A stretch of 64,000 nt of DNA from a bacterium M00.F.Ca.ET.205.01.1.1 (GCA_004791255.1 SRUQ01000006.1:124001-188000), one strand, 5' to 3'; positions 26,222-35,573 are shown, counted from the stretch's first letter. Numbers and translations are program-made. Notes: generated by a model from the letters alone, not told the origin.

Positions 26222-29200
26222 GCTTTTCCGATATCTTCATTCGCCGGCCTGTCCTTTCGACAGTCCTTGCCTGCATGATCCTGCTCCTGGGTTTCCAGGG
26301 CATCTTCAACCTGTCGATCCGCCAGTATCCGAAGGTTGACGAAACCGCGATCACCATCACCACCGCCTATCCGGGCGCCAGCGCCGACCTGATCCAGGGC
26401 TTCATTTCCGCCCCGATCGCGCGCGCCGTCGCCTCGACCGAGAACATCGACTACGTCACCTCTTCGAGCAGTCCGTCCTCCAGCACCGTGACGGTGCAGA
26501 TGAAGCTCGGCTCCAACCCCGACGTCGCGCTGACCGAAGTGCTGTCCAAGGTCCAGGGCGTGCGCGGCACCTTGCCGGATGCGGCCAAGGACCCGGTCAT
26601 CGTCAAGGGCACCGGCCAGCAGTTCGCGATGATGTACATCTCGATGCAGAATCCGAACATGACCAAGGAGCAGCTGACGGAGTATATCGAGCGCGTCATC
26701 CGGCCGCGCATGTCGACGGTCGAAGGCGTCGCCGAGGTGCAGATTTTCGGCGCCCAGGAATATTCGATGCGCGTCTGGATCGACCCGGTCAGGCTTGCCG
26801 CCCGCGGCGTGACGGCGGCGGAGGTGCTGACGGCGATCAACAATTCCAACTTCCTGTCGGCGCCCGGCAACACCCAGAACGAGTATGTCGTCTCCTCGAT
26901 CACCGTGCGCTCGACGCTGCAGACGCCGGAAGCGTTCGCCCAACTGCCGTTGCGCTCGACCGATGGCAACGTGGTGCGACTGCGCGATGTCGCCCGCGTC
27001 GAGCTGGCCGCCGCGAACACCGACACTAGGGTCTCCTTCAATGGCAAGCCCGGCACCTTCCTCGCCATCTTCCCGACGCCGGCGGCCAACCCGCTGACCA
27101 CTGCGGCGGCGCTCACCAAGCTTGTGCCGCAGATTCAGGAGACGCTGCCGAAGGGCATGACGATCGAGGTCGTCTACGACGCGACTGGACAGATCAGCGC
27201 TTCGATCGATGAGGTGTTCAAGACCATCGCCGAGGCGGTCGCCATCGTCATCGTCGTCATTCTCCTGTTCCTCGGCTCGTTCCGTTCGGTGCTGATGCCG
27301 ATCGTCACCATCCCGCTGTCGCTGATCGGCGTCTGTTTCCTTTTGTTTGCGGTGGGATACTCGATCAACCTTCTGTCGCTGCTGGCCATGGTGCTGGCGA
27401 TCGGCCTTGTCGTCGACGACGCCATCGTGGTGGTGGAGAACATCCATCGCCACATGGAAGAGGACCACATGTCGCCGATGCAGGCGGCGTTCAACGGCAT
27501 GCGCGAAATCGCCTCGGCCATCGTCGCCATGACCATGACGCTGGCCGCGGTGTTCGCGCCGCTGGCCTTCACCGGTGGCCTGACCGGCGCACTGTTCCGC
27601 GAATTCGCGGTTACGCTTGCCGGGTCGGTGGTGCTGTCGGGCGTCATCGCCGTCACCATCACCCCGATGATGTCGGCGCGCCTCCTGAAATCCGGCACGC
27701 CCGGCCTTTTCCAGCGCATTGTCGACGGCGCCTTCGCGCGCGTCGAGCATGTCTATGAGCGGGCCGTCACCGGGTCGCTCAACTACCGGCCGCTGACACT
27801 GATCATCGTGCTGGCACTTGTCGGCGTGACCGGCTTCATGTTCACCAAGACGTCGAGCGAACTGGCGCCGGAAGAAGACCAGGGCTTCCTGCTGTCGATC
27901 GTGACGGGGCCGCGCTATGCGACGTCGGACTACACGGAGACCTACGTCAACCAGATCCTCGGCCTAGTGAGGGACATCCCCGAAACCAGGGCGCAGTTCT
28001 CCGCTGTCGCCTTCGGCGGCACGACCAACAGCGCCTTCGTCGGCTTTGCCTTCAAGGACTGGGCGGAACGCAAGCGCAATTCCAAGGAACTTCAGGCCGA
28101 CATTACGGAACGCCTGGCCAAGGTGGCGGGCGTGCAGGCCTTCGTCTTCGCGCCGCCCACGCTGCCGGGCTCCGGCGGCGGCCTGCCCATCGCCATGGTG
28201 GTGCGCTCGACCGGCGCTCCTGCCGAGGTCTTCGAGGAGGCCGAGAAGATCAAGAACAAGGCGCAGGCTTCCGGCCGCTTCATCGTCGTGCAGAACTCGA
28301 TGGCCTATGACGCGCCGCAGGTGACGGTGACCATCGACCGCGACCGCGCGGCGGCGCTCAACCTGCCTATCGCCGACATCGGCCGCACGCTGACCTTGCT
28401 GGTCGGCGGTGCGGAAGTGGCGCAGTTCGACCGCGACTCCAACAGCTACGACATCATCCCGCAGGTGCCGCAGGAATTCCGCGACAACCCCGAGAAGCTC
28501 GGCGAATATTTCGTGCGCAGCGTGGACGGCCAGATGGTGCCGCTGTCGGCCGTGGTGAAGATTTCGACCAATGCGGCGCCGGCCGCGATCGAGCAGTTCA
28601 ACCAGCTGAATTCGGCGACGATTTCGGCGCTGCCACTGCCCGGCGTCACCACCGGCGACGGCCTCAAGGCGCTGGAAGACATCGCCACGGAGAGCCTGCC
28701 CGAAACCTTCTTCGTCGATTACTCCGGCCAATCCCGGCAGGAGAAGGAACAGGGCAACACGATCCTGATCGCGTTCGCGGCCGCCGTTGTCGTCATCTAT
28801 TTGGTGCTGGCGGCGCAGTTCGAGAGCTTCCGTGACCCGCTGATCATCATGATGGCGGTGCCGTTGTCGATCTTCGGCGCCATCGTGCCGCTCAATCTGG
28901 GCCTGGGCACGCTCAACATCTACACCCAGGTCGGCCTGATCACGCTGATCGGCCTCATCACCAAGCACGGCATCCTTCTGGTCGAATTCGCCAATCAGCA
29001 GCGCGAGGCTCATGGCATGCGCCGGCGCGACGCCATCATCGCCTCGGCCAAGGTGCGTCTGCGGCCGATCCTGATGACGACGGCGGCGATGGCGCTCGGC
29101 GTCGTGCCGCTGATCGTCTCCAGCGGCGCCGGCGCCGCGGCGCGTTACTCGATGGGCTTGGTCATCTTCACCGGCATCCTCGTCGGCACCATGTTCACGC

Positions 29201-29301
29201 TCTTCGTCGTGCCAATGTTCTACACCTTCATCGCCAGCAAGGACCTGCCGCGTCACGCGGAAAAGCCGGATCCAAAATTGATGCCGGTACCGCAGGAGTG
29301 A
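26218..29301 (+). CDS. RND multidrug efflux transporter (HAE1 family)
   Basis: The 1027-residue inner-membrane pump has the usual twelve helices and two large periplasmic loops. The proton-relay Asp pair is visible in GLVVDDAIVVVENIHRH near residue 400, and the second half repeats the pattern (LITLIGLITKHGILLVEFANQ near 920) with the expected Lys. The opening FSDIFIRRPVLSTVLACMIL is typical of AcrB/MdtB-like proteins. It is coupled to the adaptor gene by ATGA and is followed by a strong terminator, making a two-gene operon under the divergent TetR. The substrate range cannot be read from sequence. Confidence 0.93.
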   Translation: MSFSDIFIRRPVLSTVLACMILLLGFQGIFNLSIRQYPKVDETAITITTAYPGASADLIQGFISAPIARAVASTENIDYVTSSSSPSSSTVTVQMKLGSNPDVALTEVLSKVQGVRGTLPDAAKDPVIVKGTGQQFAMMYISMQNPNMTKEQLTEYIERVIRPRMSTVEGVAEVQIFGAQEYSMRVWIDPVRLAARGVTAAEVLTAINNSNFLSAPGNTQNEYVVSSITVRSTLQTPEAFAQLPLRSTDGNVVRLRDVARVELAAANTDTRVSFNGKPGTFLAIFPTPAANPLTTAAALTKLVPQIQETLPKGMTIEVVYDATGQISASIDEVFKTIAEAVAIVIVVILLFLGSFRSVLMPIVTIPLSLIGVCFLLFAVGYSINLLSLLAMVLAIGLVVDDAIVVVENIHRHMEEDHMSPMQAAFNGMREIASAIVAMTMTLAAVFAPLAFTGGLTGALFREFAVTLAGSVVLSGVIAVTITPMMSARLLKSGTPGLFQRIVDGAFARVEHVYERAVTGSLNYRPLTLIIVLALVGVTGFMFTKTSSELAPEEDQGFLLSIVTGPRYATSDYTETYVNQILGLVRDIPETRAQFSAVAFGGTTNSAFVGFAFKDWAERKRNSKELQADITERLAKVAGVQAFVFAPPTLPGSGGGLPIAMVVRSTGAPAEVFEEAEKIKNKAQASGRFIVVQNSMAYDAPQVTVTIDRDRAAALNLPIADIGRTLTLLVGGAEVAQFDRDSNSYDIIPQVPQEFRDNPEKLGEYFVRSVDGQMVPLSAVVKISTNAAPAAIEQFNQLNSATISALPLPGVTTGDGLKALEDIATESLPETFFVDYSGQSRQEKEQGNTILIAFAAAVVVIYLVLAAQFESFRDPLIIMMAVPLSIFGAIVPLNLGLGTLNIYTQVGLITLIGLITKHGILLVEFANQQREAHGMRRRDAIIASAKVRLRPILMTTAAMALGVVPLIVSSGAGAAARYSMGLVIFTGILVGTMFTLFVVPMFYTFIASKDLPRHAEKPDPKLMPVPQE

Positions 29302-29318
29302 AAGGACCGAAGAACAAG

Positions 29319-29352
29319 AAAAAAGAGGCCGGAAAACTCCGGCCTCTTTTTT
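29319..29352 (+). terminator. Rho-independent terminator of the efflux operon
   Basis: A 10-bp perfect stem, AGAGGCCGGA / TCCGGCCTCT, with an AAAC loop is followed by TTTTT and preceded by an A-run. It begins 17 bases after the pump stop codon. The flanking A and T runs would let it also end transcripts from the other side. Confidence 0.93.
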
Positions 29353-29430
29353 GGCTGTGCTCGATACCGCGGGAAGCTTTCCCGACGGGAGTCCTGGGCA
29401 GGCGCGGCAGTGTGCCGACCCCGCCCCCAG

Positions 29431-29475
29431 CCTTCTACTTGACCCGCCTTCTACTTGACCCGCCTTCTACTTGAC
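29431..29475. repeat. 16-bp tandem repeat at the 3' end of the L,D-transpeptidase gene
   Basis: CCTTCTACTTGACCCG occurs twice in full and a third time in part; the third copy contains the transpeptidase stop codon and last codons. The other two place extra Lys-stop copies just downstream. It looks like slippage or a short duplication. Confidence 0.85.
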
Positions 29476-29928
29476 GATGACGATGCTGGTGTTGGCCGGC
29501 CCGAAGGTCTCGACGAGCTGGTAGAAGTCGGCGGCGTTGTCGGGATGCAACCTGACGCAGCCATGCGAGGCCGGCTGGCCGAGGCGCTTGATCGCGTTGG
29601 TCGCATGCACCGCATAGCCGCCGCTGAAGAACACCGAATGCGGCATCGGCGCATTGTCGTATTTCTTCGAATACCACATTTCGTGCATGCTCGTCGGCTT
29701 GAACGAGCCGGTCGGTGTCACATGCGCGCTGTCGCCGGTGGAAACCTTCCAGGTGAAGGTCGGCTGGCCGTCGACCAGGACCTCCATCACCTGCTGCGAG
29801 AGCGAGACCCGCGCCACGATCTGGTTGGCCGCGGCGTCGGCGTGCGTGCCAGCGCCGAACAGAAGTGCGGCACCGGTGAGCGCGGCAGCGGTGATGTTGA
29901 TGAGCTTGGCGGAAATGGTGGCGTGCAT
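29467..29928 (-). CDS. L,D-transpeptidase (YkuD domain)
   Basis: The 153-residue secreted protein has a signal peptide (about residues 1-33, ending ADAA) and a YkuD domain with the catalytic SHGCVRLHPDNAADFY near residue 125, where Cys is the nucleophile, and the upstream HATN motif. It should cross-link peptidoglycan or attach proteins to it in the periplasm. The ATG follows GAGGGGAC; a longer frame has no ribosome site. It is a minimal single-domain type without LysM or SH3. It faces the efflux operon. Confidence 0.9.
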   Translation of the reverse strand: MHATISAKLINITAAALTGAALLFGAGTHADAAANQIVARVSLSQQVMEVLVDGQPTFTWKVSTGDSAHVTPTGSFKPTSMHEMWYSKKYDNAPMPHSVFFSGGYAVHATNAIKRLGQPASHGCVRLHPDNAADFYQLVETFGPANTSIVIVK

Positions 29929-30270
29929 GATGTCCCCTCTCTCTGCCGGTCGGGCCGGCTCCAATTCGATGGGCGATTTATCCCTGCGGCATGTTTCGAG
30001 GATATTTCGCTAGATGCTCGTTTCTGTTTCGAATCTGTTTCTGCTGGTTAACAAGCTCGGCCCTCGACAGCGTGAGGATTACCGCTGCAAAAATGGGATC
30101 AAGGCCGCGAACATGGCTACATCCCGCCAATCGAAAGTGCGTATCGGCCTGATAAGAAAGAACATTCCCATATTTCGAAACCAAACTGCAACAAAGCGCG
30201 GATTTGGCGGCATGATCCGGAAACGGCCCCCCTGCAGAGTTGACCCAACGAAAGCAGACGGCAAACGGCC

Positions 30271-30603
30271 ATGGGAACGAAAACGAACATAGGGTCCTGG
30301 TTCTTCAGGATCAGCATCACGGCAGCGGCCATCGGCGGCGCCGGCATGGTTGCCGGCGGTCCCGTGGCAAAGCTGGCAGCGATGGGTTCGGGGGAGATCT
30401 CTACCCTTCACGCCGCCCTGTTTTGTGCCACGGTCTGGATTGTTTCCAGCCTGCGCATCGCCCGGTTGAAGGCCCTCTGGCGGGTTGGCCTTCGGCTGCT
30501 GGTATTGCGCGGCCCCTCCGGCAACTTGCTGCTGAGAGGACCGAAGGCCCGCGCCGCTGCGGGGGGCTCCGTGGGCGGCGCGGGCACTTCGGGGGTGTCC
30601 TGA
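30271..30603 (+). CDS. small hypothetical membrane protein
   Basis: The 110-residue product has two hydrophobic stretches (about residues 12-36 and 45-60) and a basic, Gly/Ala-rich tail (GNLLLRGPKARAAAGG). No family is recognised. The start has only a weak ribosome site, and the 30001-30270 region before it holds no other gene or clear promoter. Codon use is consistent with coding, and a second small gene follows on the same strand 35 bases later, so the two may form an operon. The call is moderate because the protein is short and without homology that I can recall. Confidence 0.45.
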   Translation: MGTKTNIGSWFFRISITAAAIGGAGMVAGGPVAKLAAMGSGEISTLHAALFCATVWIVSSLRIARLKALWRVGLRLLVLRGPSGNLLLRGPKARAAAGGSVGGAGTSGVS

Positions 30604-30637
30604 CTGAACCGCATTCTTATTTTGGGGAGTTGACGCG

Positions 30638-30805
30638 ATGAACACCAAATTTGCAGCTTCGGTGCTTTCGGCCCTGCTCTATGCGCAGGGCCTGCTCGGC
30701 TTTGCCGGTCTTGCCACCGTACTCCTGAAGGAGCGTGCCCATGCCGCGGAGTTCAGCGCAAGCAGCGACATGCCGTCAGGGCCATCGCTTCTGGTGGTGC
30801 GCTAA
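30638..30805 (+). CDS. 55-residue putative exported/membrane peptide
   Basis: An ATG with GGGGAG nine bases upstream opens a 55-codon frame. The product has a hydrophobic N-terminal half that reads as a signal or anchor (ASVLSALLYAQGLLGFAGLA) followed by a short hydrophilic tail with a possible signal-peptidase site near HAAEFS. It follows another small membrane-protein gene. The good ribosome site supports a real gene; the function is unknown. Confidence 0.5.
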   Translation: MNTKFAASVLSALLYAQGLLGFAGLATVLLKERAHAAEFSASSDMPSGPSLLVVR

Positions 30806-30892
30806 ACCCGCGGCATCGGACCCAAGGAGGTGGAAACCGATTTTGGGGAACCGCCGGCGCTCAGGCAAACGCATGAAGCCAGCGCCCGGCTG

Positions 30893-31597
30893 TCAGTCGA
30901 CGAACTGCGCCGGCGGGTCGAACCGGTAGCCGGCACCACGTATGGTGGTGATGGTTTCGGTGTCAAGCTTGCGGCGCAGCCGCACGATGCGCGAATCGAT
31001 CGACCGGTCGAAGGCGTCGGCGTTTTCGGCCGGGGCCGCAGCGATGATGTCGTCGCGCGTCAGCACCTTGCGAGGGCTCGCGAGGAACAGCCTGAGCAGC
31101 GCCACCTGGCCGGGCGAAAGCTGCTCTTCCGTTCCGGAGCGGTGCATGACGATGGCCGATCGCAGGTCGACGGTCGCATTCTCCAGCACGATCAGTTCCG
31201 GACTGCCCCTGCCGCGCCGCGAAAGCAGGCCGCCGACACGGGCTGCCAGTTCCCTGACATTAAGCGGGCTTTCGACGACGTCGGCCGCGCCAAGTTCGAG
31301 CGCCAGCACCTTGTCGAGGAGATCGGACGGCCGGCAGATCAGGATGAACTCGGGTCCGCCTTCGCCGCCTTGGCCACCATGCCGCCTGAGCAGATCCCGC
31401 CCGTCCGCCTGGCTGAGGCTGTCGCCGACGACGACGACGTCGATGCCCTTTCCCGCCAGCAGCGATTCCGCCTCCCACGGCTGGCGCGCCTGACGCACGT
31501 CATGGCCCCGCCGCTCGAGATGGTCGGCGAGTTCCGTCGCGACCACGTCGGCGACCGAGACAAGCGCGATGACGGCGCGTGCAGCCATATTTTTCAA
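30893..31597 (-). CDS. OmpR-family response regulator with a degenerate receiver
   Basis: The 234-residue protein has a receiver-like N-terminal domain (about 1-125) and a winged-helix DNA-binding domain (about 135-230; SPGQVALLRLFLASPRKVLTRDD, RIVRLRRKL, IRGAGYRF). The acidic pair that holds Mg in normal receivers is missing (the first strand reads VIALVSVADVV), although an Asp (VVVGDSLS) remains near the phosphorylation position. It may therefore work without phosphorylation. The start is a TTG after AGGGAA, or an ATG three codons later. It is divergent from a normal OmpR-type regulator, and the hybrid kinase lies beyond that. Confidence 0.85.
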   Translation of the reverse strand: MKNMAARAVIALVSVADVVATELADHLERRGHDVRQARQPWEAESLLAGKGIDVVVVGDSLSQADGRDLLRRHGGQGGEGGPEFILICRPSDLLDKVLALELGAADVVESPLNVRELAARVGGLLSRRGRGSPELIVLENATVDLRSAIVMHRSGTEEQLSPGQVALLRLFLASPRKVLTRDDIIAAAPAENADAFDRSIDSRIVRLRRKLDTETITTIRGAGYRFDPPAQFVD

Positions 31598-31681
31598 CCG
31601 TTCCCTGGCAACTGGATATGAGCGCTGGACATCATGTTTATACCCAATCTACTTTCCACTGAAAGTGGGAGCGAAGGCATC

Positions 31682-32407
31682 GTGCGGGCAAGAATTGTCA
31701 TCGTCGAGGATGAGCCCGATCTGCGGGAGGCGGTGGCTGAGTATCTCGGCGCCGCCGGCTATGACGTTGCGACCGCCGAAACCGCGGCCGCCGCGCGCAG
31801 CCTGGTCGAAACGCAGTCGTTTCATCTTGCCATCCTCGACATCGCCATGCCGGGCGAGGATGGCCTTTCGCTCGGCCGCTGGCTGCGCTCGAAACTGCCG
31901 ATCGGCATCATATACGCCACCGCCGCCGGCACCGCGCTCGACCGCATCGTCGGGCTGGAGCTTGGCGCCGACGACTATATCGTCAAGCCCTATGAATTGC
32001 GCGAAGTGCTGGCCAGGGTCCGCAGCGTGCTGCGCCGGGTTCCGCAGCCCGTGGCCCTACAGGATCGCAAGACCAGCGAGGCCCGTCGCTCGGTCGCCTT
32101 CGGTCCCTTCCAGGCCGATCTGGACGGCAGGCTGGTCACCGGCGCCAACGGCGCGGTGATAGATATGGCCAAGAGCGAATTCGACGTGCTGGAGGTGTTC
32201 CTGACCCGCGCCAACCGGCTCCTGACCCGCGCCGCCATCTCCGAGGCGATCGGCTTCACCGAGGATCCGGAAGCTTCGCGCGCGGTCGACATCCGCATCA
32301 TGCGCCTGCGCAAGAAGATCGAGACCGATCCGGCCAATCCGAAATTCCTGCGCACGGTGCGCGGCGAAGGCTATATCTTCTCGCTGCCGGCAGGCGACGG
32401 CAACTGA
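31682..32407 (+). CDS. OmpR-family response regulator
   Basis: The 241-residue protein has an intact receiver (IVIVEDEPDLREAV with the acidic pair, LAILDIAMPG with the phospho-Asp, YIVKPYELRE with the conserved Lys) and a winged-helix output domain (LRKKIETDP, VRGEGYIF). The GTG start begins the conserved core and has GGGAG and GAAGG nearby; an upstream ATG at 31634 would add 16 residues with no ribosome site. A hybrid histidine kinase follows on the same strand about 90 bases later, and the two probably form a pathway. Confidence 0.88.
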   Translation: MRARIVIVEDEPDLREAVAEYLGAAGYDVATAETAAAARSLVETQSFHLAILDIAMPGEDGLSLGRWLRSKLPIGIIYATAAGTALDRIVGLELGADDYIVKPYELREVLARVRSVLRRVPQPVALQDRKTSEARRSVAFGPFQADLDGRLVTGANGAVIDMAKSEFDVLEVFLTRANRLLTRAAISEAIGFTEDPEASRAVDIRIMRLRKKIETDPANPKFLRTVRGEGYIFSLPAGDGN

Positions 32408-32496
32408 ACGCCGGCCGGAACGGCTTCTGTCGGCGCCATGCCGGCCCTGACAGGATTTGACGTGGCCGCGATGACGGCCGAGCATGACGGTTGAAG

Positions 32497-34584
32497 ATGA
32501 CCGCTGAAGCAGCAAGCACGGATACGCAAGGTTTGAGGCAAGGCGCGGCGATGGCTGCCGTGCGCGTGGTTCGACGCCTGCGTGAGGCCGGCGACTGGCA
32601 GCGCGAGATGGACGGCATACTGGAAACGCTGTGCCGCGCCATGGATTGCCAGCGCGGCATCCTGTTTCGCCTGCGCGAGCTGCCCGGCCAGGGCTTTGCC
32701 CAGTCGGTCGCCTCGTACTGGATCAACCCCGACTTCGGCGGCGAACTGGCCTCGCCCACGGTTATCATGCAGTCGATCGTCAATACGGACCCGCTGCTGG
32801 AGCGGGTGGCCGAGGACGAGCGGCAGGGCAAAATCTTCGCCGGGCACACGCGCGACCTCGACGGCTTCCTGAGAAGCGATTTCGAAAAGCAGAACATCAA
32901 GTCCTTCCTGTCGGTGTCCGTCTTCGCGCATGGCCATCTCTGGGGCACGCTGGCGGTCAACGACTGCGTCGACGAACGCGAATGGACCGACGAGGAAGAG
33001 GCAACGCTGCACATCATCGCGCTCGCCATCGGCGACGCCATCGAACACTCGCCTTCCGATGCCCATGCCAGCGAGGTCATCCGCCGCACAATGCTGCAGG
33101 CTTCGCTTGACGCCATCATCGTCATCGACGAGGCGGGCTCGATTATCGAATTCAATCCAGCTGCCGAGAAGATGTTCGGCTTCCCGCGCAGCGCCATCCT
33201 CGGCAAGGACCTGCTCGACACCATTGTGCCGATCTACTACCGCAAGGGCTATGCCTCGGGCGCCGACTACATGTCGGGTCGCGGCGCTCCGATGGTTGGC
33301 CAGCGGCTGGAAACCGTCACCCAGAATGCCGCCGGCGAGGTCTTCCCGATCGAGCTGACGGCGACTGAGATGCGGGTCGCCGACCGTCGCCTCATCTTCG
33401 GCTCGATCCGCGACCTGCGCGACAAGCTGCGCGCCGAGGAAGAGATCAACCGACAGCGGGAGAAACTGCACCAGAACGAGAAGATGGCGGCGATGGGCTC
33501 GCTGCTCGCCGGCGTCTCGCATGAACTCAACAACCCGCTGGCCGTGGTGGTCGCGCAATCGACTCTGCTGCACGAATTCGCCTCCGATCCGCAGACCAAG
33601 GTCCGCGCCGAGAAGGTGCGCGCCGCCGCCGAGCGTTGCGGGCGCATCGTCAAGAGCTTCCTGTCGATGGTTCGGCTGCATCCGACCGAGCAGGCCGAGA
33701 CGGACCTCAACCAGGTGGTCCGCGCCGCGCTTGAGGTGACCGCCTATGGCGCGCGGTCGAGCGGTATCATCATCGACACCGATTTCGCCCCCGGTCCGGT
33801 GTTGGCCATGACGGATGCCGACCATGTGACGCAGGTGGCCGCCAATTTCCTCATCAACAGCCAGCATGCCTTGGCGGGTGTTGCTGGCGACCGGCTGATC
33901 AAGGTGCGGACCTTCCGCGGCGAGCGCGGCAATCCAGGCTTCTCGGTCGAGGACAACGGGCCGGGCGTTCCCGAGGCGATCCGCTCGCGCATCTTCGAAT
34001 CCTATTTCACCACCAAACCGGTCGGCGTCGGCACCGGCATCGGCCTGTCGATTTCGAAATCGATCATCGAGCGCCACAACGGCAATATCTGGTTCGAGGA
34101 AGTGCAGCCGAAAGGCGCCCGCTTCGTCGTCCAGTTGCCGGCCATTTCGGCCGGCATCAAGCCAGGAGGCGAGAACCAACCGCGGTCGAGCGGCCTGCGC
34201 CATGCGTTGATCATCGATGACGAGCCTGATGTCGCCGGCTCGCTCTCCGACATTCTCGAACTGATGGGCATCAAGTCGCGGATCGTGCCCATCTGGGATT
34301 CGGCGGCAACCATACTGGGCGGCCACATGCCGCCGGACATCGTCTTTTCCGACCTGCGCATGCCCGGCACATCAGGCATATCGATCTACCGCGAGCTGCT
34401 GGCCGAAAGCCCCGAGCTGGCGCGGCGTTTCGTGCTGGTAACCGGCGACCTGATCGGTGCCAAGGCCGAGATCGAAGCTTTTCCGGCACAGCAGCGCCCG
34501 CAGATCCTGGAGAAGCCGTTCAGCACGCTGGATGTGCGCAGCGTGCTTTCGACCGTTGCCGAGCAGGCGGTCGTGAAGGGATAG
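32497..34584 (+). CDS. hybrid sensor histidine kinase (GAF-PAS-HisKA-HATPase-receiver)
   Basis: The roughly 695-residue cytoplasmic kinase has a GAF-like domain (about 35-185), a PAS domain (about 195-310; ASLDAIIVIDEAGSIIEFN), a dimerisation domain with phospho-His in GVSHELNNPLAVV near 342, an HATPase domain (NFLINSQHAL N-box, VEDNGPGVP and GTGIGLSISKS G-boxes) and a C-terminal receiver (HALIIDDEPDVAGS, IVFSDLRMPG). There are no membrane segments, so it senses an internal or diffusible signal. The terminal receiver suggests a phosphorelay or feedback control. The ATG or a TTG two codons earlier could be the start. It lies downstream of the OmpR-type regulator. Confidence 0.9.
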   Translation: MTAEAASTDTQGLRQGAAMAAVRVVRRLREAGDWQREMDGILETLCRAMDCQRGILFRLRELPGQGFAQSVASYWINPDFGGELASPTVIMQSIVNTDPLLERVAEDERQGKIFAGHTRDLDGFLRSDFEKQNIKSFLSVSVFAHGHLWGTLAVNDCVDEREWTDEEEATLHIIALAIGDAIEHSPSDAHASEVIRRTMLQASLDAIIVIDEAGSIIEFNPAAEKMFGFPRSAILGKDLLDTIVPIYYRKGYASGADYMSGRGAPMVGQRLETVTQNAAGEVFPIELTATEMRVADRRLIFGSIRDLRDKLRAEEEINRQREKLHQNEKMAAMGSLLAGVSHELNNPLAVVVAQSTLLHEFASDPQTKVRAEKVRAAAERCGRIVKSFLSMVRLHPTEQAETDLNQVVRAALEVTAYGARSSGIIIDTDFAPGPVLAMTDADHVTQVAANFLINSQHALAGVAGDRLIKVRTFRGERGNPGFSVEDNGPGVPEAIRSRIFESYFTTKPVGVGTGIGLSISKSIIERHNGNIWFEEVQPKGARFVVQLPAISAGIKPGGENQPRSSGLRHALIIDDEPDVAGSLSDILELMGIKSRIVPIWDSAATILGGHMPPDIVFSDLRMPGTSGISIYRELLAESPELARRFVLVTGDLIGAKAEIEAFPAQQRPQILEKPFSTLDVRSVLSTVAEQAVVKG

Positions 34585-34586
34585 AA

Positions 34587-34618
34587 AAAGGCTCCCGGCC
34601 GACTTGCGGCGGGAGCCA
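34587..34618 (-). terminator. terminator hairpin between kinase and convergent secreted-protein gene
   Basis: On the minus strand GGCTCCCGCC and GGCCGGGAGCC pair and are followed by TTTTTC, so it is a terminator for the minus-strand gene ending at 34714. On the plus strand the stem has no T-run, but it may still protect the kinase transcript end. Confidence 0.75.
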
Positions 34619-34649
34619 GGGAACGCTGGAGGAAGCGCTCGGGGAGGTC

Positions 34650-34692
34650 AGGATATGATCCGAAACGGGAACCTGTTTCAAAATCATGCCCC
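34650..34692. repeat. short intergenic palindromic element
   Basis: ATGATCCGAAAC and a near-inverted TTTCAAAATCATG face each other around GGGAACC. It resembles the left half of the element at 15466-15510 (GCATGACCCGAAA ... GGATCATGCC). Confidence 0.5.
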
Positions 34693-34713
34693 GGCAGAAA
34701 TCAAAGGCAGAAG

Positions 34714-35127
34714 TTAGAAGATGTTCGGCGTGTTGGTCAGCGGCGCGGCGTTGGCGATCATGCGGATAGCGCGTTCCTTGTGCGCTCCTGACTGCTCGGC
34801 GATGGCACGCAGGCAATCCACGCTCTCGGCGCCCCAGGCCTGCCCCTTGCAGGCGAAATCGATCGTCGGCATCGGCAGCCGGGCGGTTCTGGTCGTCGTT
34901 GACGCGCCGTCGACGATATTGGCAGGCGGGTTCAACGAAGCGAAAGCCGGGCCGACCGTCGGCGTGAACGCCATGCCGGCGAAGGCGCAAACAGCCAGCG
35001 CCATGAACATGGCCATGGGGTGGTCGCTGGCGCGCTGGCGAAGCGCCAGCTTCGGGCGGCGGTCAGCGCGCTCTGGAGCCTGAAAGCGGTCGCTGCTGGT
35101 GATCTGGACTTTCGCATACATCATCAT
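34714..35127 (-). CDS. putative secreted hypothetical protein
   Basis: The 137-residue product has a hydrophilic start, one hydrophobic segment (about residues 38-63; AMFMALAVCAFAGMAF) that may be a late signal-anchor, and a C-terminal part with two cysteines (IDFACKG and VDCLRAI) that could pair in the periplasm. Three successive ATG codons open the frame after GAAGGGG, so the exact start is uncertain by two residues. A terminator follows. It is not assigned to a known family. Confidence 0.6.
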   Translation of the reverse strand: MMMYAKVQITSSDRFQAPERADRRPKLALRQRASDHPMAMFMALAVCAFAGMAFTPTVGPAFASLNPPANIVDGASTTTRTARLPMPTIDFACKGQAWGAESVDCLRAIAEQSGAHKERAIRMIANAAPLTNTPNIF

Positions 35128-35537
35128 CCCCTTCGTTGTTTTTCTTTTTCCGATAAAGTGAACTTAATCGCGCTCTGTAACGGCGCAAAGGTGGCGGGAG
35201 GCTGACACTGTAACAGGATTGAAACATCCAATCGGGCAGAATCAGTCAAAATCGGGCATTTTGGATACGGCCGCGGATTGCACCATGCGCGTCATGCCGC
35301 AGAGGAGAAGGCGAACGCGACGCTTTTTATCGGAACCAAGCCTTGTCCGGAGGGCACGATTCGTGACGGGAACGCCGCGGCGAAACGGGGCTTGGGAACC
35401 CAGGCTAACACCCGGATTTTCCGGTGTTTTCAGAGCCGGGGTCGGCGTCGGATTCGGCTGAGATCGGCACCTTGATTTTCGCCACAGAATCCTTCTGGCT
35501 CCACAAGCCATTGCATTTCAAAGCAAAATATGATTAT
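35128..35537. other. gene-free interval upstream of the Rieske gene
   Basis: No convincing gene is seen in these 410 bases; open frames here have no ribosome sites and odd composition. It should hold the divergent promoter of the secreted-protein gene at the left. GC drops to the right, toward the operator of the Rieske gene. Confidence 0.5.
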
Positions 35538-35557
35538 ATTGAACGATTATTCAATAA
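35538..35557 (+). promoter_or_regulatory. operator dyad A of the amine-catabolism regulon
   Basis: TATTGAA and TTCAATA form a perfect 7-bp inverted repeat with six bases between (core TTGAAC-N5-TTCAA). It lies about 20 bases before the Rieske ATG in an A/T-rich stretch, so a bound repressor would block the promoter or early transcription. The same core recurs at 38534 and 46743. Confidence 0.75.
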
Positions 35558-35573
35558 AAAGAAGAGACGTTTT

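Noticed and set aside
35219..35461. Short plus-strand frame in the gap before the Rieske gene
   Set aside because: It has no ribosome site and an Arg/Gly-biased translation, and it falls in an otherwise gene-free interval.
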